From the NCBI GenBank assembly GCA_014237395.1, contig JABZFP010000014.1:124001-188000 (forward strand): DNA of 64,000 bases. The letters run 5' to 3'. Made by a program: the position numbers and the translations under genes. Positions 48,012 to 56,602 of the stretch are shown here, piece after piece. The DNA is from Desulfobacteraceae bacterium (GTDB lineage: Bacteria > Desulfobacterota > Desulfobacteria > Desulfobacterales > UBA5852). Numbering within the stretch: position 1 is the first letter of the stretch; every line of letters starts with the position of its first letter. The notes under the pieces are model-generated. The model saw nothing but the letters and a program-made list of their open reading frames with translations. It searched no databases and was not told the DNA's origin.

Positions 48012-49154
48012 ATGGCAAGGCGGGTTGCGATCTGTGCGGCCGCGCAGATTAGAAATGAGGCCGATATCTGGTACCAGCGGTTTCAGGGGATGCTGCTGGA
48101 ATGTTTTGAATCCCTTGTCGACCAGACCGGACTGACCTTTGATATGGATACTGGTGTGCGGTCCGTGGTGACCTGCTCGGATGATGTATTGGATGCCAGG
48201 ACAATTTCCGACAACGGCATGACCGACGTCGTCGGAGCCCATTATCGCGGGGAAGAAAAAATGGCCCAGGACGGGCTCAACGGTCTGGGATACGCGATGG
48301 CTTCCATCATGTCGGGACACGACGATCTGGTGCTCCTGATGGGACACTGCAAGGAGTCCCAGTCCGAAAGCCGGCACATGTGCACCAATCTGGCTTTCGA
48401 CCCGTTTTTCACGCGTCCCCTGGGGTTGGACTACCTGAATGCCTGCGGTTTGCAGGCCAGGGCATATCTGGCGCGCAGCGGCCTGACCGAGGATCATCTC
48501 TCCGAAGTGGTGGTCCGCGCCCGGCGGCAGGCCGCCCAAAACCCTTTTGCCCGCAAGACGTCACGCGTGACGGCCCAGGAGGTGTCAGCTTCCCCCCTGG
48601 TGTCAGACCCTCTGCGTGCGCTTCACTACTACCCGGCCACCGACTGGGCTGTCGGCATGCTGCTCTGTTGCGAGGACCGCGTGCACGAATTCACCGACAA
48701 GCCGGTCTGGCTGACCGGATTCGGAAGCTGCATGGACAGCTTTTATCTGGGCGAACGGGATCTGGCCTTCAGCGTGGCATTGCAGCAGGCCTCCCGGCGG
48801 GCATTCAAGATGGCCGGCGGCATCGATACAGGCGATATCGATCTTTTCGAGTTGAACGATGCCGCGGCGCACCAGATGGCCCTCTGGGCCGAGAGCATCG
48901 GTCTGGTGCGGGCCGGCGATGGCGCACACTGGCTGGAAACCGGAGGCCCGGATCGGCATCAAGTCAACCGCTCGGGCGGCATGCTGAACGGCAATCCCCT
49001 GATGCTGGGTGGTTTGGCGCGAGCGCTGGAGGCCTTTCAGCAACTGCGCGGCGAGGCGGGGGATCGACAGGTCGACGGCCCGCAGCGCGCGTTGGCTCAT
49101 GGTACCACCGGTCCAGCCGGTCAGCATCACGCGGTTCTGATCATGGAAAATTAG
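48012..49154 (+). CDS. Thiolase-fold protein A1 (non-canonical, no catalytic Cys)
   Basis: A 380-residue thiolase/SCP-x-superfamily protein. The usual nucleophile stretch is replaced (EEKMAQDGLNGLGYAMASI, no Cys), the HPxG motif reads GGMLNGNPLMLGG and the terminal CGGG becomes LAHGTTGPAG, so none of the three classical residues is present. It pairs with the gene 12 nt downstream (B1). The A2 gene at 51.9 kb is its paralogue. The nearest functional precedents are Cys-less thiolase-fold aldolases such as Ltp2, which need a DUF35 partner. The reaction here is inferred. Confidence 0.85.
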   Translation: MARRVAICAAAQIRNEADIWYQRFQGMLLECFESLVDQTGLTFDMDTGVRSVVTCSDDVLDARTISDNGMTDVVGAHYRGEEKMAQDGLNGLGYAMASIMSGHDDLVLLMGHCKESQSESRHMCTNLAFDPFFTRPLGLDYLNACGLQARAYLARSGLTEDHLSEVVVRARRQAAQNPFARKTSRVTAQEVSASPLVSDPLRALHYYPATDWAVGMLLCCEDRVHEFTDKPVWLTGFGSCMDSFYLGERDLAFSVALQQASRRAFKMAGGIDTGDIDLFELNDAAAHQMALWAESIGLVRAGDGAHWLETGGPDRHQVNRSGGMLNGNPLMLGGLARALEAFQQLRGEAGDRQVDGPQRALAHGTTGPAGQHHAVLIMEN

Positions 49155-49165
49155 GGAGAGAGACC

Positions 49166-50371
49166 ATGGCAAGGGGGAAGAAAAACCGGCATGTGGGCAT
49201 CGTGGGCATCGGCGAAACCAAGTTTTCGAGCCACCGCGAAGATGTGAACCAGCCCGAAATGATTCACGAGGCGGTGCGCCAGGCGCTGGATGACGCGGGA
49301 CTTGCCATTCAGGATGTGGACTGTGTGGTGCACGGCAACATGGAGCTGTTCGAGATGGTCCACCAGCCGGACATGTGGCACGTTTTGGGGACAGGGGCCT
49401 ACGGCAAGGACAGCTTCCGCATTACCACAGGGGGGACGACCGGTGGAACGCTGGTGTGCGCTGCGGATAATCTGGTGGCTTCCGGCATGTACGACGTGGT
49501 GCTGGCCATCGGGTTTGAAAAGCTTCAGGAAGGCCACACCACCGGCGGCATCACCAATATGGCGGATCCCCTCTGGGCGCGCAAACTCCAGTCGGGAGCC
49601 CTTACCGATTCCGCCGCCGTCAAACTGATCGAAGAGTTTGGGGAAGAACGGGCCAAGCGGGCCGCCATGACCTACCGCATTATCATGGACCAGCATGCCT
49701 GCCTGAATCCCAATTCCCACCGGGCCTTCGGACTGGACTGGGACCAGATGGATGACCTCATAACCGACTCTCCGCCCCTGATCGGCAATCTGCGTCTGAT
49801 TCACATGTGTTCCCAATCGGACGGGGCCTGTGCCATGATCTTTGCCGCGGAGGAGCGTGCCCGACAGATCGCCGCCCGGCCGGTCTGGATCCGGGACCAC
49901 ATCACGGTGCATCGCGAAGAGACCCTCAACCTCTGCACCAATTACTACCCCAACAATCCGACCCACCGTTTTGCGGCGGAACAACTCTTCGCCCGCAACG
50001 GAATCGAGGATCCCCTCGATTACTTCGATGTCTTCGAAATGTATGATCCGTCGGCCTGGTGGGGCGTGGATTGGCTGCGGGACTTTTTCCTGCTCGAAGG
50101 GGATTCCCATTTGAAGTTGGTGGAAGACCGGGAGATCGCGATTGGCGGCCGGATGCCCATCAATCCGTCCGGCGGTGTGATTGCCGCCAACCCGATCGGG
50201 GCGACGGCCATGGTCAGGGTGGCGGAAGCCGCCAAACAGATTCGGGGGAATGCCGGCCCCCACCAGGTGCCCAAAACGGTGCGCCATGCGCTGGCGTCCT
50301 CGTTTGGCGGCACCATGTGGACCGTTTTGCTGATGCTGGAAGACGAACTCGATGGATGGGGAATGCCATGA
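49166..50371 (+). CDS. Thiolase-fold protein B1 (Ltp2-like, no catalytic Cys)
   Basis: A 401-residue thiolase-fold protein. Residues 87-94 read TTGGTTGG where the Cys would be; the C-terminal motif is GGVIAANPIGATA with Asn in place of His; the last motif is SFGGTMWT. The block FEMYDPSAWWG is conserved with B2 and supplies aromatic residues that could be the acid/base, as in Ltp2. GGGAGAG lies before the ATG; the stop overlaps the next start (ATGA), so it is translationally coupled to the SCP2-DUF35 gene. Confidence 0.86.
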   Translation: MARGKKNRHVGIVGIGETKFSSHREDVNQPEMIHEAVRQALDDAGLAIQDVDCVVHGNMELFEMVHQPDMWHVLGTGAYGKDSFRITTGGTTGGTLVCAADNLVASGMYDVVLAIGFEKLQEGHTTGGITNMADPLWARKLQSGALTDSAAVKLIEEFGEERAKRAAMTYRIIMDQHACLNPNSHRAFGLDWDQMDDLITDSPPLIGNLRLIHMCSQSDGACAMIFAAEERARQIAARPVWIRDHITVHREETLNLCTNYYPNNPTHRFAAEQLFARNGIEDPLDYFDVFEMYDPSAWWGVDWLRDFFLLEGDSHLKLVEDREIAIGGRMPINPSGGVIAANPIGATAMVRVAEAAKQIRGNAGPHQVPKTVRHALASSFGGTMWTVLLMLEDELDGWGMP

Positions 50372-51216
50372 CGACTTATTTTGGCGTAAACGTAGTGGAT
50401 GTCATTGAAAGCCTGCCGGCACGCTTCCGGGAGGAAGCGGCCGCCGACATCTCCGGCAGTTTCGGTTATGACCTGGAAGACGCCGGACGCTGGCGTTTGA
50501 CGATCGGGGGTGGCGGACTGACGCTGACGCCGGCCGATGTTCTCGACGATTGCCAGGCCGTGCTGATCACAGACCCGCAAACCTTTGTGGGGATCCAGCT
50601 GGGCAAGATCGACGCGGCGGAAGCAATGGGTCTGCAAAAGCTGAGCGTGACAGGCGACCGGCGGGCGTTCGGATCGATCGCCGGTCTTTTCCAGAAATAC
50701 GTGCCGCCGGGGCAAGAGACATTGTCGGAGGTTGAGCTGGTGGTGCTCAAACAGACCATCAGTGTCGGCCAGAACTTTGCCACCGGACCGGTGATGGGCC
50801 GTTTCCTGAAGGGTCTCAAGGAGCGCAAAATACTGGCGATCCGCTGCCCGGTCTGCGGTCGCCGTCAGTCACCGCCCAGGGAAATTTGTGCGGTCTGCCG
50901 GGTGCGCAATACGGAGTGGGTCGAGGTGGGGCCCAAGGGCGAGATGCGGATGCTGGAGTATGTCTACTACGCCAGCCCGGATCCATTGACCGGCGATACC
51001 CGGGAGACGCCCTACGGGGCCATTGGGGTGCTGCTGGACGGCTGCCAGGACGAAGAGGTTTTTTGGCACCTGCTGAACCCGGCCCAACTGGACCAGGTCC
51101 AAATGGGCAGCGTGATCAATGGGCGTGTCCGCAAGGGATCGCGTCTGCGGCCGGTGTGGGCCCAGAAGCGTACGGGCAGTATTGACGACATTCAATACTT
51201 CGAACTCGACACCTGA
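50368..51216 (+). CDS. SCP2 sterol-carrier domain fused to DUF35 (zinc ribbon/OB-fold)
   Basis: A 282-residue two-domain protein. Residues 5-112 are an SCP2-like lipid-binding domain (VVDVIESLPARFREEAAADI, LGKIDAAEAMGLQKL). Residues 140-280 are DUF35: a rubredoxin-type zinc ribbon with C160, C163, C174 and C177, then an OB-fold (VGPKGEMRMLEYVYYASPD). DUF35 chains bind thiolase-fold partners and in Ltp2 systems close the active site. The SCP2 domain may hold the acyl chain of the CoA-ester. It is a direct neighbour of A1/B1. Confidence 0.9.
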   Translation: MTTYFGVNVVDVIESLPARFREEAAADISGSFGYDLEDAGRWRLTIGGGGLTLTPADVLDDCQAVLITDPQTFVGIQLGKIDAAEAMGLQKLSVTGDRRAFGSIAGLFQKYVPPGQETLSEVELVVLKQTISVGQNFATGPVMGRFLKGLKERKILAIRCPVCGRRQSPPREICAVCRVRNTEWVEVGPKGEMRMLEYVYYASPDPLTGDTRETPYGAIGVLLDGCQDEEVFWHLLNPAQLDQVQMGSVINGRVRKGSRLRPVWAQKRTGSIDDIQYFELDT

Positions 51217-51331
51217 TAGGCTGACGCGGTTATGCGCCGCAGCTATCCGCCCGACGTGGACCGCGGCTGAAAAATCGATCCGTCGCCTTGTACCCAGAAC
51301 GGCTCAGCATTTTTATAAGGGGAGCAAATCC

Positions 51332-51799
51332 ATGCCAAGCGATTTCGATACCAGCGACTGCTATACGATACCGGGAAAACTGGCCCTGCCTTATACCTAT
51401 TTCGCGGGAAGAGTGGGCAGTCGTTTCATCACCACCCTCCGGGATCGGCACAAGATCATGGGGGTGCGCTGCGATCACTGCGACATGGTGCTTGTCCCAC
51501 CGCGCCAGACCTGCGAGCGCTGCCTCCGGGATTTGAGCGATCAGTGGTGCGAGGTGGGAACCCGCGGGGAGGTGGTGAACTATACCGTGGTGCGCTATCC
51601 GGATCGCCATCAGCCGCGGCCGGTGCCTTTCGTACTGGCCATGATACGACTGGAAGGTGCGGATACCCCCATCGTTCATCTCTTAGAAGAAATAGCCCCC
51701 GAACAGGTTGTCATCGGTATGGCGGTGGAAGCGGTGTTTGCCGTAAAGACCACGGCCACGATTCGGGATATCGATCATTTCAAACCATGCGATTCATGA
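51332..51799 (+). CDS. DUF35 zinc-ribbon/OB-fold protein
   Basis: A 155-residue protein with an N-terminal helix (LALPYTYFAGRVGSRFITTL), zinc ribbon C47, C50, C61, C64 and an OB-fold (GTRGEVVNYTVVRYPD). It closely resembles the first half of the DUF35-MaoC fusion at 57.2 kb but lacks the MaoC part. GGGGAG precedes the ATG. It probably is a structural partner of one of the thiolase-fold proteins. Confidence 0.9.
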   Translation: MPSDFDTSDCYTIPGKLALPYTYFAGRVGSRFITTLRDRHKIMGVRCDHCDMVLVPPRQTCERCLRDLSDQWCEVGTRGEVVNYTVVRYPDRHQPRPVPFVLAMIRLEGADTPIVHLLEEIAPEQVVIGMAVEAVFAVKTTATIRDIDHFKPCDS

Positions 51800-51865
51800 C
51801 GGGCCGCCTCGACCGGATCGGGACGTTTGACCATCATTCGCAACAGGACAGGGAGGGCCGTATCT

Positions 51866-53014
51866 ATGGCACGAAGAGTTGGCATATGCGCCGTTGCCCA
51901 GACAACGTACCAAAGGGATAAATGGCACGAGCGCTTTCAAGGAATGGCGCTCGAGGTTCTGGAGCCCCTTCTGGAGAAGACGGGTCTGGATTTCTCCGAA
52001 GAGCAGGGGATCGGTATGAGCATCAGCGTATCCGACGATGTGTTCGATGCCCGTACCATTTCCGATAACGCCATGACGGATGTTCTGGGGGCGCACATGC
52101 GCTGCGAGGAAAAAGTCGCCCAGGAGGGGATCCAGGCGCTCTATTATGGTTTGGCGGCCATCCAGTCCGGTCATGTGGATGTCGTGCTGGTGCTGGGGCA
52201 CTGTAAGGAATCCCAGGGGAAAAGCCGCAATATGGTGACGCACCTGGCATTCGATCCCTTTTATACCCGTCCCGTAGGGCTCGATTTTACCGCTGCAGCG
52301 GGGATGCAGGCCCAGGCCTATGCCGCCGCTTCCGATGTTACCGACGACCATCTGGCGGAGGTCGTGGCCCGGGCCGGCCGGATGGCCCGCATGAATCCCG
52401 CCACACCGGAGACGGCGGTTTATAGCCGGGAAGAGGTCCTGGCATCACCTATGCTGGCGGATCCGATCCGGGCCCACCACGCCTATCCGGTTTCGGACGG
52501 CGCGGTAGGGATGATCCTGGCCGCCGAAGATCGGGCACGGGACATCTGCGCCCATCCCGTCTGGATCACGGGCGTCGGTAACTGCATGGACAGTTTTTTC
52601 CTGGGCGACCGCGATTTGACCTCGAATTTTGCGCTTAAAAAGGCGGCCGCCAGGGCTTACCGCCGTGCCGGCATTGATACGCCTCGCGACACATTCGATG
52701 TTATCGAAATATCCGATCAGTATGCCTATCAGCAGCCCATGTGGATGGAAGGCCTGGGATTGGTGGACGAAGGTCGCGGCGGCGCCTGGATTGCCGGCGG
52801 CGGACCGGATGCCATGAAGGTCAATCGGTCCGGCGGCATGCTGGCCGGCAACCCGCTTCTTCTGGGCGGGCTGGTGCGGGCGGCGGAAGTCAGCCTTCAG
52901 CTCATGGGACAGGCCGGCGACCGCCAGGTTGCGGATGCCCGTCGTGGGCTGGCTCACGGCGTCATGGGGCCGGCCGGACAATTTCACGCGGTGGCGATTC
53001 TGGAACGGGACTAA
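51866..53014 (+). CDS. Thiolase-fold protein A2 (non-canonical)
   Basis: A 382-residue paralogue of A1 with the same order of motifs: MARRVGICAVAQ start, CEEKVAQEGIQALYYGLAAI without a nucleophile Cys in register, GHCKESQGKSRNM, and NRSGGMLAGNPLLLGG with Asn for His. GGGAGGG lies before the ATG at 51866. It pairs with B2 24 nt downstream. Confidence 0.85.
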   Translation: MARRVGICAVAQTTYQRDKWHERFQGMALEVLEPLLEKTGLDFSEEQGIGMSISVSDDVFDARTISDNAMTDVLGAHMRCEEKVAQEGIQALYYGLAAIQSGHVDVVLVLGHCKESQGKSRNMVTHLAFDPFYTRPVGLDFTAAAGMQAQAYAAASDVTDDHLAEVVARAGRMARMNPATPETAVYSREEVLASPMLADPIRAHHAYPVSDGAVGMILAAEDRARDICAHPVWITGVGNCMDSFFLGDRDLTSNFALKKAAARAYRRAGIDTPRDTFDVIEISDQYAYQQPMWMEGLGLVDEGRGGAWIAGGGPDAMKVNRSGGMLAGNPLLLGGLVRAAEVSLQLMGQAGDRQVADARRGLAHGVMGPAGQFHAVAILERD

Positions 53015-53038
53015 GCGTTCATTTCAGGGAGGCAACAG

Positions 53039-54220
53039 ATGAAGAAGAACAGAAATGTCGGCATTATCGGTGTGGGCCAGTCGGTCTATTCGAGCCACCG
53101 TGAAGAAGTCAACCAGCCGGAGATGATTAACGAGGCGGTGGTCGAAGCACTGGAAAGCGCAGGTCTGACCATCGACGACGTGGATTGTATCGTTCACGGG
53201 AACATGGAGCTTTTTGAAATGGTGCACCAGCCGGACCTCTGGCATACCTTGGGGACCGGGGCCCTCGGCAAGGAATCGCTGCGGGTGACCACCGGCGGGA
53301 CGACGGGGGCGACCCTCGTGGCGGCGGCTGATCATCTGGTAGCCTCCGGACTGCACGATGTCGTCCTGGCGATCGGTTTCGAAAAGCTGCAGGAGGGGCA
53401 CACCACCGGCGGCATCACCAACATGGCCGATCCCTTGTGGGGACGCCAGCTCCAGACCGGCGCCCTTACTGGTATGACCGCGGCCCAGATGATCGAGGAG
53501 TTCGGTGAGGAACGGGCCAAAAAAGTGGCCATGAAATACCGCATCCTGATGGATCAGCATGCCATGAAGAACCACAAGGCGCATCGCCGCCTGGGGCTTT
53601 CACCGGACCAGGCCGACGAACTGATGGAGAATTCGCCCCAGCTGGTGGGGGAACTGCGCATGATTCATATGTGCTCCCAGAGCGATGGTGCCTGTGCCAT
53701 GGTTTTTGCCTCGGAAGAGAAGGCCACAGCATTGTGCGACCAGCCCGCCTGGATAAAGGACCACGTTACCGCCCATCGCGAAGAGATGTTCTGCATCTTC
53801 GGCGACGCGCCGGTGCTCAGCACGCATCGCTATGCGGCCCGGAAATTGTACCAACGCTGCGGCATCACCAACCCACGCGAAGAGATCGACCTGTTTGAAA
53901 TGTACGATCCCTCCAGTTGGTGGGGATCGGATTGGCTGCGGGAATTCCTCCTGCTGGAGGGAGACGAACACCTGAAGATGATCGAAAATGACGAAATCGC
54001 CATGGATGGCGCTTTCCCGGTCAATCCGTCCGGCGGCGTCATCGCGTCAAACCCCATCGGTGCGACGGCCATGGTGCGCGTGGCCGAGGCGGCGCTACAG
54101 ATCATGGGGCGGGCCGGGGAGCATCAGGTTCCCAAGACGGTCAACCAGGCCCTGGCCTCGGGCTTTGGCGGCACCATGTGGACCGTGCTGACGTTGCTGA
54201 CACGGCAGGTGCCCTGGTAG
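53039..54220 (+). CDS. Thiolase-fold protein B2 (Ltp2-like)
   Basis: A 393-residue close paralogue of B1: VNQPEMINEAV, DCIVHGNMELFEMVHQPDLW, residues 84-91 TTGGTTGA at the nucleophile position, FEMYDPSSWWGSDWLREFLL and GGVIASNPIGATA. Long identical stretches with B1 point to a tandem duplication of the A-B pair. GGGAGG precedes the ATG. Confidence 0.86.
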   Translation: MKKNRNVGIIGVGQSVYSSHREEVNQPEMINEAVVEALESAGLTIDDVDCIVHGNMELFEMVHQPDLWHTLGTGALGKESLRVTTGGTTGATLVAAADHLVASGLHDVVLAIGFEKLQEGHTTGGITNMADPLWGRQLQTGALTGMTAAQMIEEFGEERAKKVAMKYRILMDQHAMKNHKAHRRLGLSPDQADELMENSPQLVGELRMIHMCSQSDGACAMVFASEEKATALCDQPAWIKDHVTAHREEMFCIFGDAPVLSTHRYAARKLYQRCGITNPREEIDLFEMYDPSSWWGSDWLREFLLLEGDEHLKMIENDEIAMDGAFPVNPSGGVIASNPIGATAMVRVAEAALQIMGRAGEHQVPKTVNQALASGFGGTMWTVLTLLTRQVPW

Positions 54221-54275
54221 GGCGAAAGACTGAGGGCGGATGCCGTCGGTCCGATGACGGAAGTCGGAAGGCTGA

Positions 54276-54300
54276 CTGTAGGAGCGGCGTCGCGCCGCAA
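54276..54300. repeat. REP-like hairpin
   Basis: TGTAGGAGCGGCGTCGCGCC begins here; the arms GCGGCG (54284-54289) and CGCCGC (54293-54298) form a perfect 6-bp stem with a TCG loop. The GTAGGAGCGGC opening matches the REP consensus known from gammaproteobacteria, which RAYT transposases mobilise. It lies in the 113-nt gap before the ligase gene. Confidence 0.6.
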
Positions 54301-54333
54301 TCATTTACAGCTTATTTTGTGGAGGATACCATC

Positions 54334-56082
54334 ATGAACCTGGGCACCTATCTGGATACGGCCGTGGCACGCTACACGGACCTTCCCTATCTCCAGTTTT
54401 ATGACCAGACCCTAACCTATGGCGAGTTTGGCAAGCAGGTGAACATCCTGGCCAATTCCTTGAAGGACATGGGGTTTCAAAAGGGCGACTTTATTCACGT
54501 GCTGGTGCAGAACAGCCCCCAGACCCTTATGGTCTACTTCGCCATTATCAAGATCGGCGCCGTGGCCGGTCCCGTGAACGGCTGGTGGAAGGCCCCGGAG
54601 GTCGAGTATTTGCTCAACGACTCCAAGGGCCGGGGCCTGATCATCGAGGGTCAGTATCTGCCGATATTGGAGGAGGTCAAAGGCAAGTGTCCCCACCTAG
54701 AAAAGGTGATCGCCATCGGTGAAGAAAAACCGGAGGGGGCCATTGCCTTTGCCGATCTGATGGCAGCGGGCGATGCCACCCCGGTGACCTGTGACGCGGA
54801 TATGGAGGACATTGCCTACATTTTCTATACCTCCGGCACGACCGGCAACCCCAAGGGAGTGCTCCTGTCCCACAGAAACATCGTGGCCGATGCCAACGGT
54901 ATCAACGCCGCACTCAATACGGACGAGAACAAGACCTTTCTGTGCTTCCTGCCGCTGTTCCACGTCAATGCGATGCTGACCTGCACTTCCAGTCTGGAGA
55001 AAGGGCACCAGATCGTTTTGCGCAAACAATTCAGCGCCAGCGAATTCTGGGAAGTGGTGGACAAGTTCAAGGTCAATTTCTGGTCCGCGGTACCGGCGGT
55101 CTATCAGATTCTGCTGACGGACCCCACCCGGCAGAAGTACGACCTGAGTTCGCTGGAGTTCGGGATCTGCGGGGCGGCCCCCCTGACCGAAGAGACCATG
55201 ACCCGGTTCCAGGACACGTTCGGGATTCCCATTGTCGAGGGCTATGGCCTTACCGAAGGGACCTGCGTCAGCACCATCAATCCCCGGGACGGTGTCCGGA
55301 AAATCGGCTCCATCGGGCTGGCGCTGCCGGGCCAGGAAGTCGTCATCCTGGACGAAGAGGGTAATGAACAGCCGCCCAACGAACGCGGCGAGATCTGCAT
55401 CAAGGGCGACAACGTCATGAAGGGCTATTTCAACAAGCCCGAGGCGACGGCGGAAACCCTTTTGGACGGCTATCTGCGCACGGGTGATGTGGGCATCAAG
55501 GATGAGGATGGGTATATTTTTATCGTTGACCGCAAGAAAGATATGATCATCCGTGGCGGCGAGAATATCTATCCCAAGGAGATCGACAACTTTCTGGCGA
55601 CCCATCCCAAGATCCAGGAAGTGGCCACGGTTGGCGTGCCGGACGACACCATGGGTGAGGAGGTCAAGGTGTTCGTTATCCCTCTGGAGGATGATCTCAC
55701 CGAAGAAGACGTCATCGACTTCTGCAAACAGAACCTGGCCACGTTCAAAGTCCCCCGGTATGTCGAGATCCTGGAGGACGATTTTCCCCGCAGCCCCATT
55801 GGTAAGGTGCTCAAAAAGGAACTGCGCCAATGGGGACTGACGCCGCGGCCGAAAACGACCAGCGGTCCGCAGGCCACGGTGGCGGACATTTTCGGCACCA
55901 TGGAGAGCCGGGTCAACCCGGACGGGGTGGCCGGCATCACCGCCAACTACGGTTACATCATCACGGGTTCGGGTGGCGGCGAGTGGACCGTGTGCGTGGC
56001 CGAGCATGACCGCCTTTTCATCGGGCAAGCTCAAAGTCGAGGGGGAGATGGGTCTCTTGGTCAAGGCGGCCAATTTTTTTAA
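54334..56082 (+). CDS. Acyl-CoA ligase (AMP-forming) running into a truncated SCP2 domain
   Basis: Residues 1-510 are a class I adenylate-forming ligase: P-loop YTSGTTGNPKGVLLSHRN, GYGLTEGT, YLRTGDVGIKDEDGY and the C-terminal catalytic lysine in SPIGKVLKKELR. The frame then continues through a linker into an SCP2 domain (TVADIFGTMESRVNPDG) and at WTVCVAE breaks into 23 unrelated residues and a stop. Comparison with the next SCP2 block shows a 98-nt deletion right after GTGGCCGAG. With it and a second deletion restored, the frame runs to 57123 (see findings). GGAGG precedes the ATG. The ligase should activate a carboxylic acid to its CoA thioester. Confidence 0.9.
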   Translation: MNLGTYLDTAVARYTDLPYLQFYDQTLTYGEFGKQVNILANSLKDMGFQKGDFIHVLVQNSPQTLMVYFAIIKIGAVAGPVNGWWKAPEVEYLLNDSKGRGLIIEGQYLPILEEVKGKCPHLEKVIAIGEEKPEGAIAFADLMAAGDATPVTCDADMEDIAYIFYTSGTTGNPKGVLLSHRNIVADANGINAALNTDENKTFLCFLPLFHVNAMLTCTSSLEKGHQIVLRKQFSASEFWEVVDKFKVNFWSAVPAVYQILLTDPTRQKYDLSSLEFGICGAAPLTEETMTRFQDTFGIPIVEGYGLTEGTCVSTINPRDGVRKIGSIGLALPGQEVVILDEEGNEQPPNERGEICIKGDNVMKGYFNKPEATAETLLDGYLRTGDVGIKDEDGYIFIVDRKKDMIIRGGENIYPKEIDNFLATHPKIQEVATVGVPDDTMGEEVKVFVIPLEDDLTEEDVIDFCKQNLATFKVPRYVEILEDDFPRSPIGKVLKKELRQWGLTPRPKTTSGPQATVADIFGTMESRVNPDGVAGITANYGYIITGSGGGEWTVCVAEHDRLFIGQAQSRGGDGSLGQGGQFF

Positions 56083-56584
56083 CAAGTACCAGCCGCCCGC
56101 AGCGGCTCCCGAGGTAACCGTGGCGGACATTTTCGGCACCATGGAGAGCCGGGTCAACCCGGACGGGGTGGCCGGCATCACCGCCAACTACGGCTACATC
56201 ATCACGGGTTCGGGCGGCGGCGAGTGGACCGTGTGTGTGGCCGAAGGCGCGGTGCAGGTCAAAGAAGGGCTGCAGGACCCCGCCGTGACCACCACCTGCA
56301 GTGCCAAGGACTGGATCGCCATCACCCTGGGTAAACTGGACGGCATGACCGCTTTTACTTCGGGCAAACTCAAGGTGGAAGGCGATATGGGCCTGCTGAC
56401 CAAAGCGGCCCAGTTCTTCAAGAAATACACCCCACCACAGCCGGCGGCGGAGGTAACCGTGGCCGACATTTTCGGCACCATGGAGAGCCGGGTCAACCCG
56501 GACGGGGTGGCCGGCATCACCGCCAACTACGGTTACATCATCACGGGTTCGGGTGGCGGCGAGTGGACCGTGTGCGTGGCCGAG
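55879..56584 (+). repeat. Three near-identical 126-bp SCP2 coding blocks
   Basis: Blocks at 55879-56004, 56120-56245 and 56459-56584 encode the N-terminal half of an SCP2 domain. Blocks 1 and 3 differ at one base; block 2 differs from block 1 at four, all silent. The sequences following them are much less alike. Deletions in copies 1 and 3 start at exactly the block end. Confidence 0.9.
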
Positions 56585-56602
56585 GCGACATGGGGCTCCT
56601 GA
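56006..56602 (+). CDS. SCP2 domain fragment (middle part of a broken fusion gene)
   Basis: This frame (second relative to the ligase) encodes the tail of SCP2 copy 1 (MTAFSSGKLKVEGEMGLLVK), the complete SCP2 copy 2 of about 105 residues (ending KAAQFFKKYTPP) and the head of copy 3, then stops after WTVCVAEATWGS because of a 136-nt deletion. The ATG at 56006 has no ribosome-binding site. It is most likely not an independent gene but part of the ligase-SCP2x3-DUF35 frame. Confidence 0.6.
   Translation: MTAFSSGKLKVEGEMGLLVKAANFFNKYQPPAAAPEVTVADIFGTMESRVNPDGVAGITANYGYIITGSGGGEWTVCVAEGAVQVKEGLQDPAVTTTCSAKDWIAITLGKLDGMTAFTSGKLKVEGDMGLLTKAAQFFKKYTPPQPAAEVTVADIFGTMESRVNPDGVAGITANYGYIITGSGGGEWTVCVAEATWGS

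Noticed and set aside
48380..49165. Apparent 260-residue N-terminal extension of thiolase-fold protein B1
   Set aside because: It is the out-of-frame shadow of A1; the ATG at 49166 with GGGAGAG and the conserved start VGIVGIGETKF fix the real beginning.
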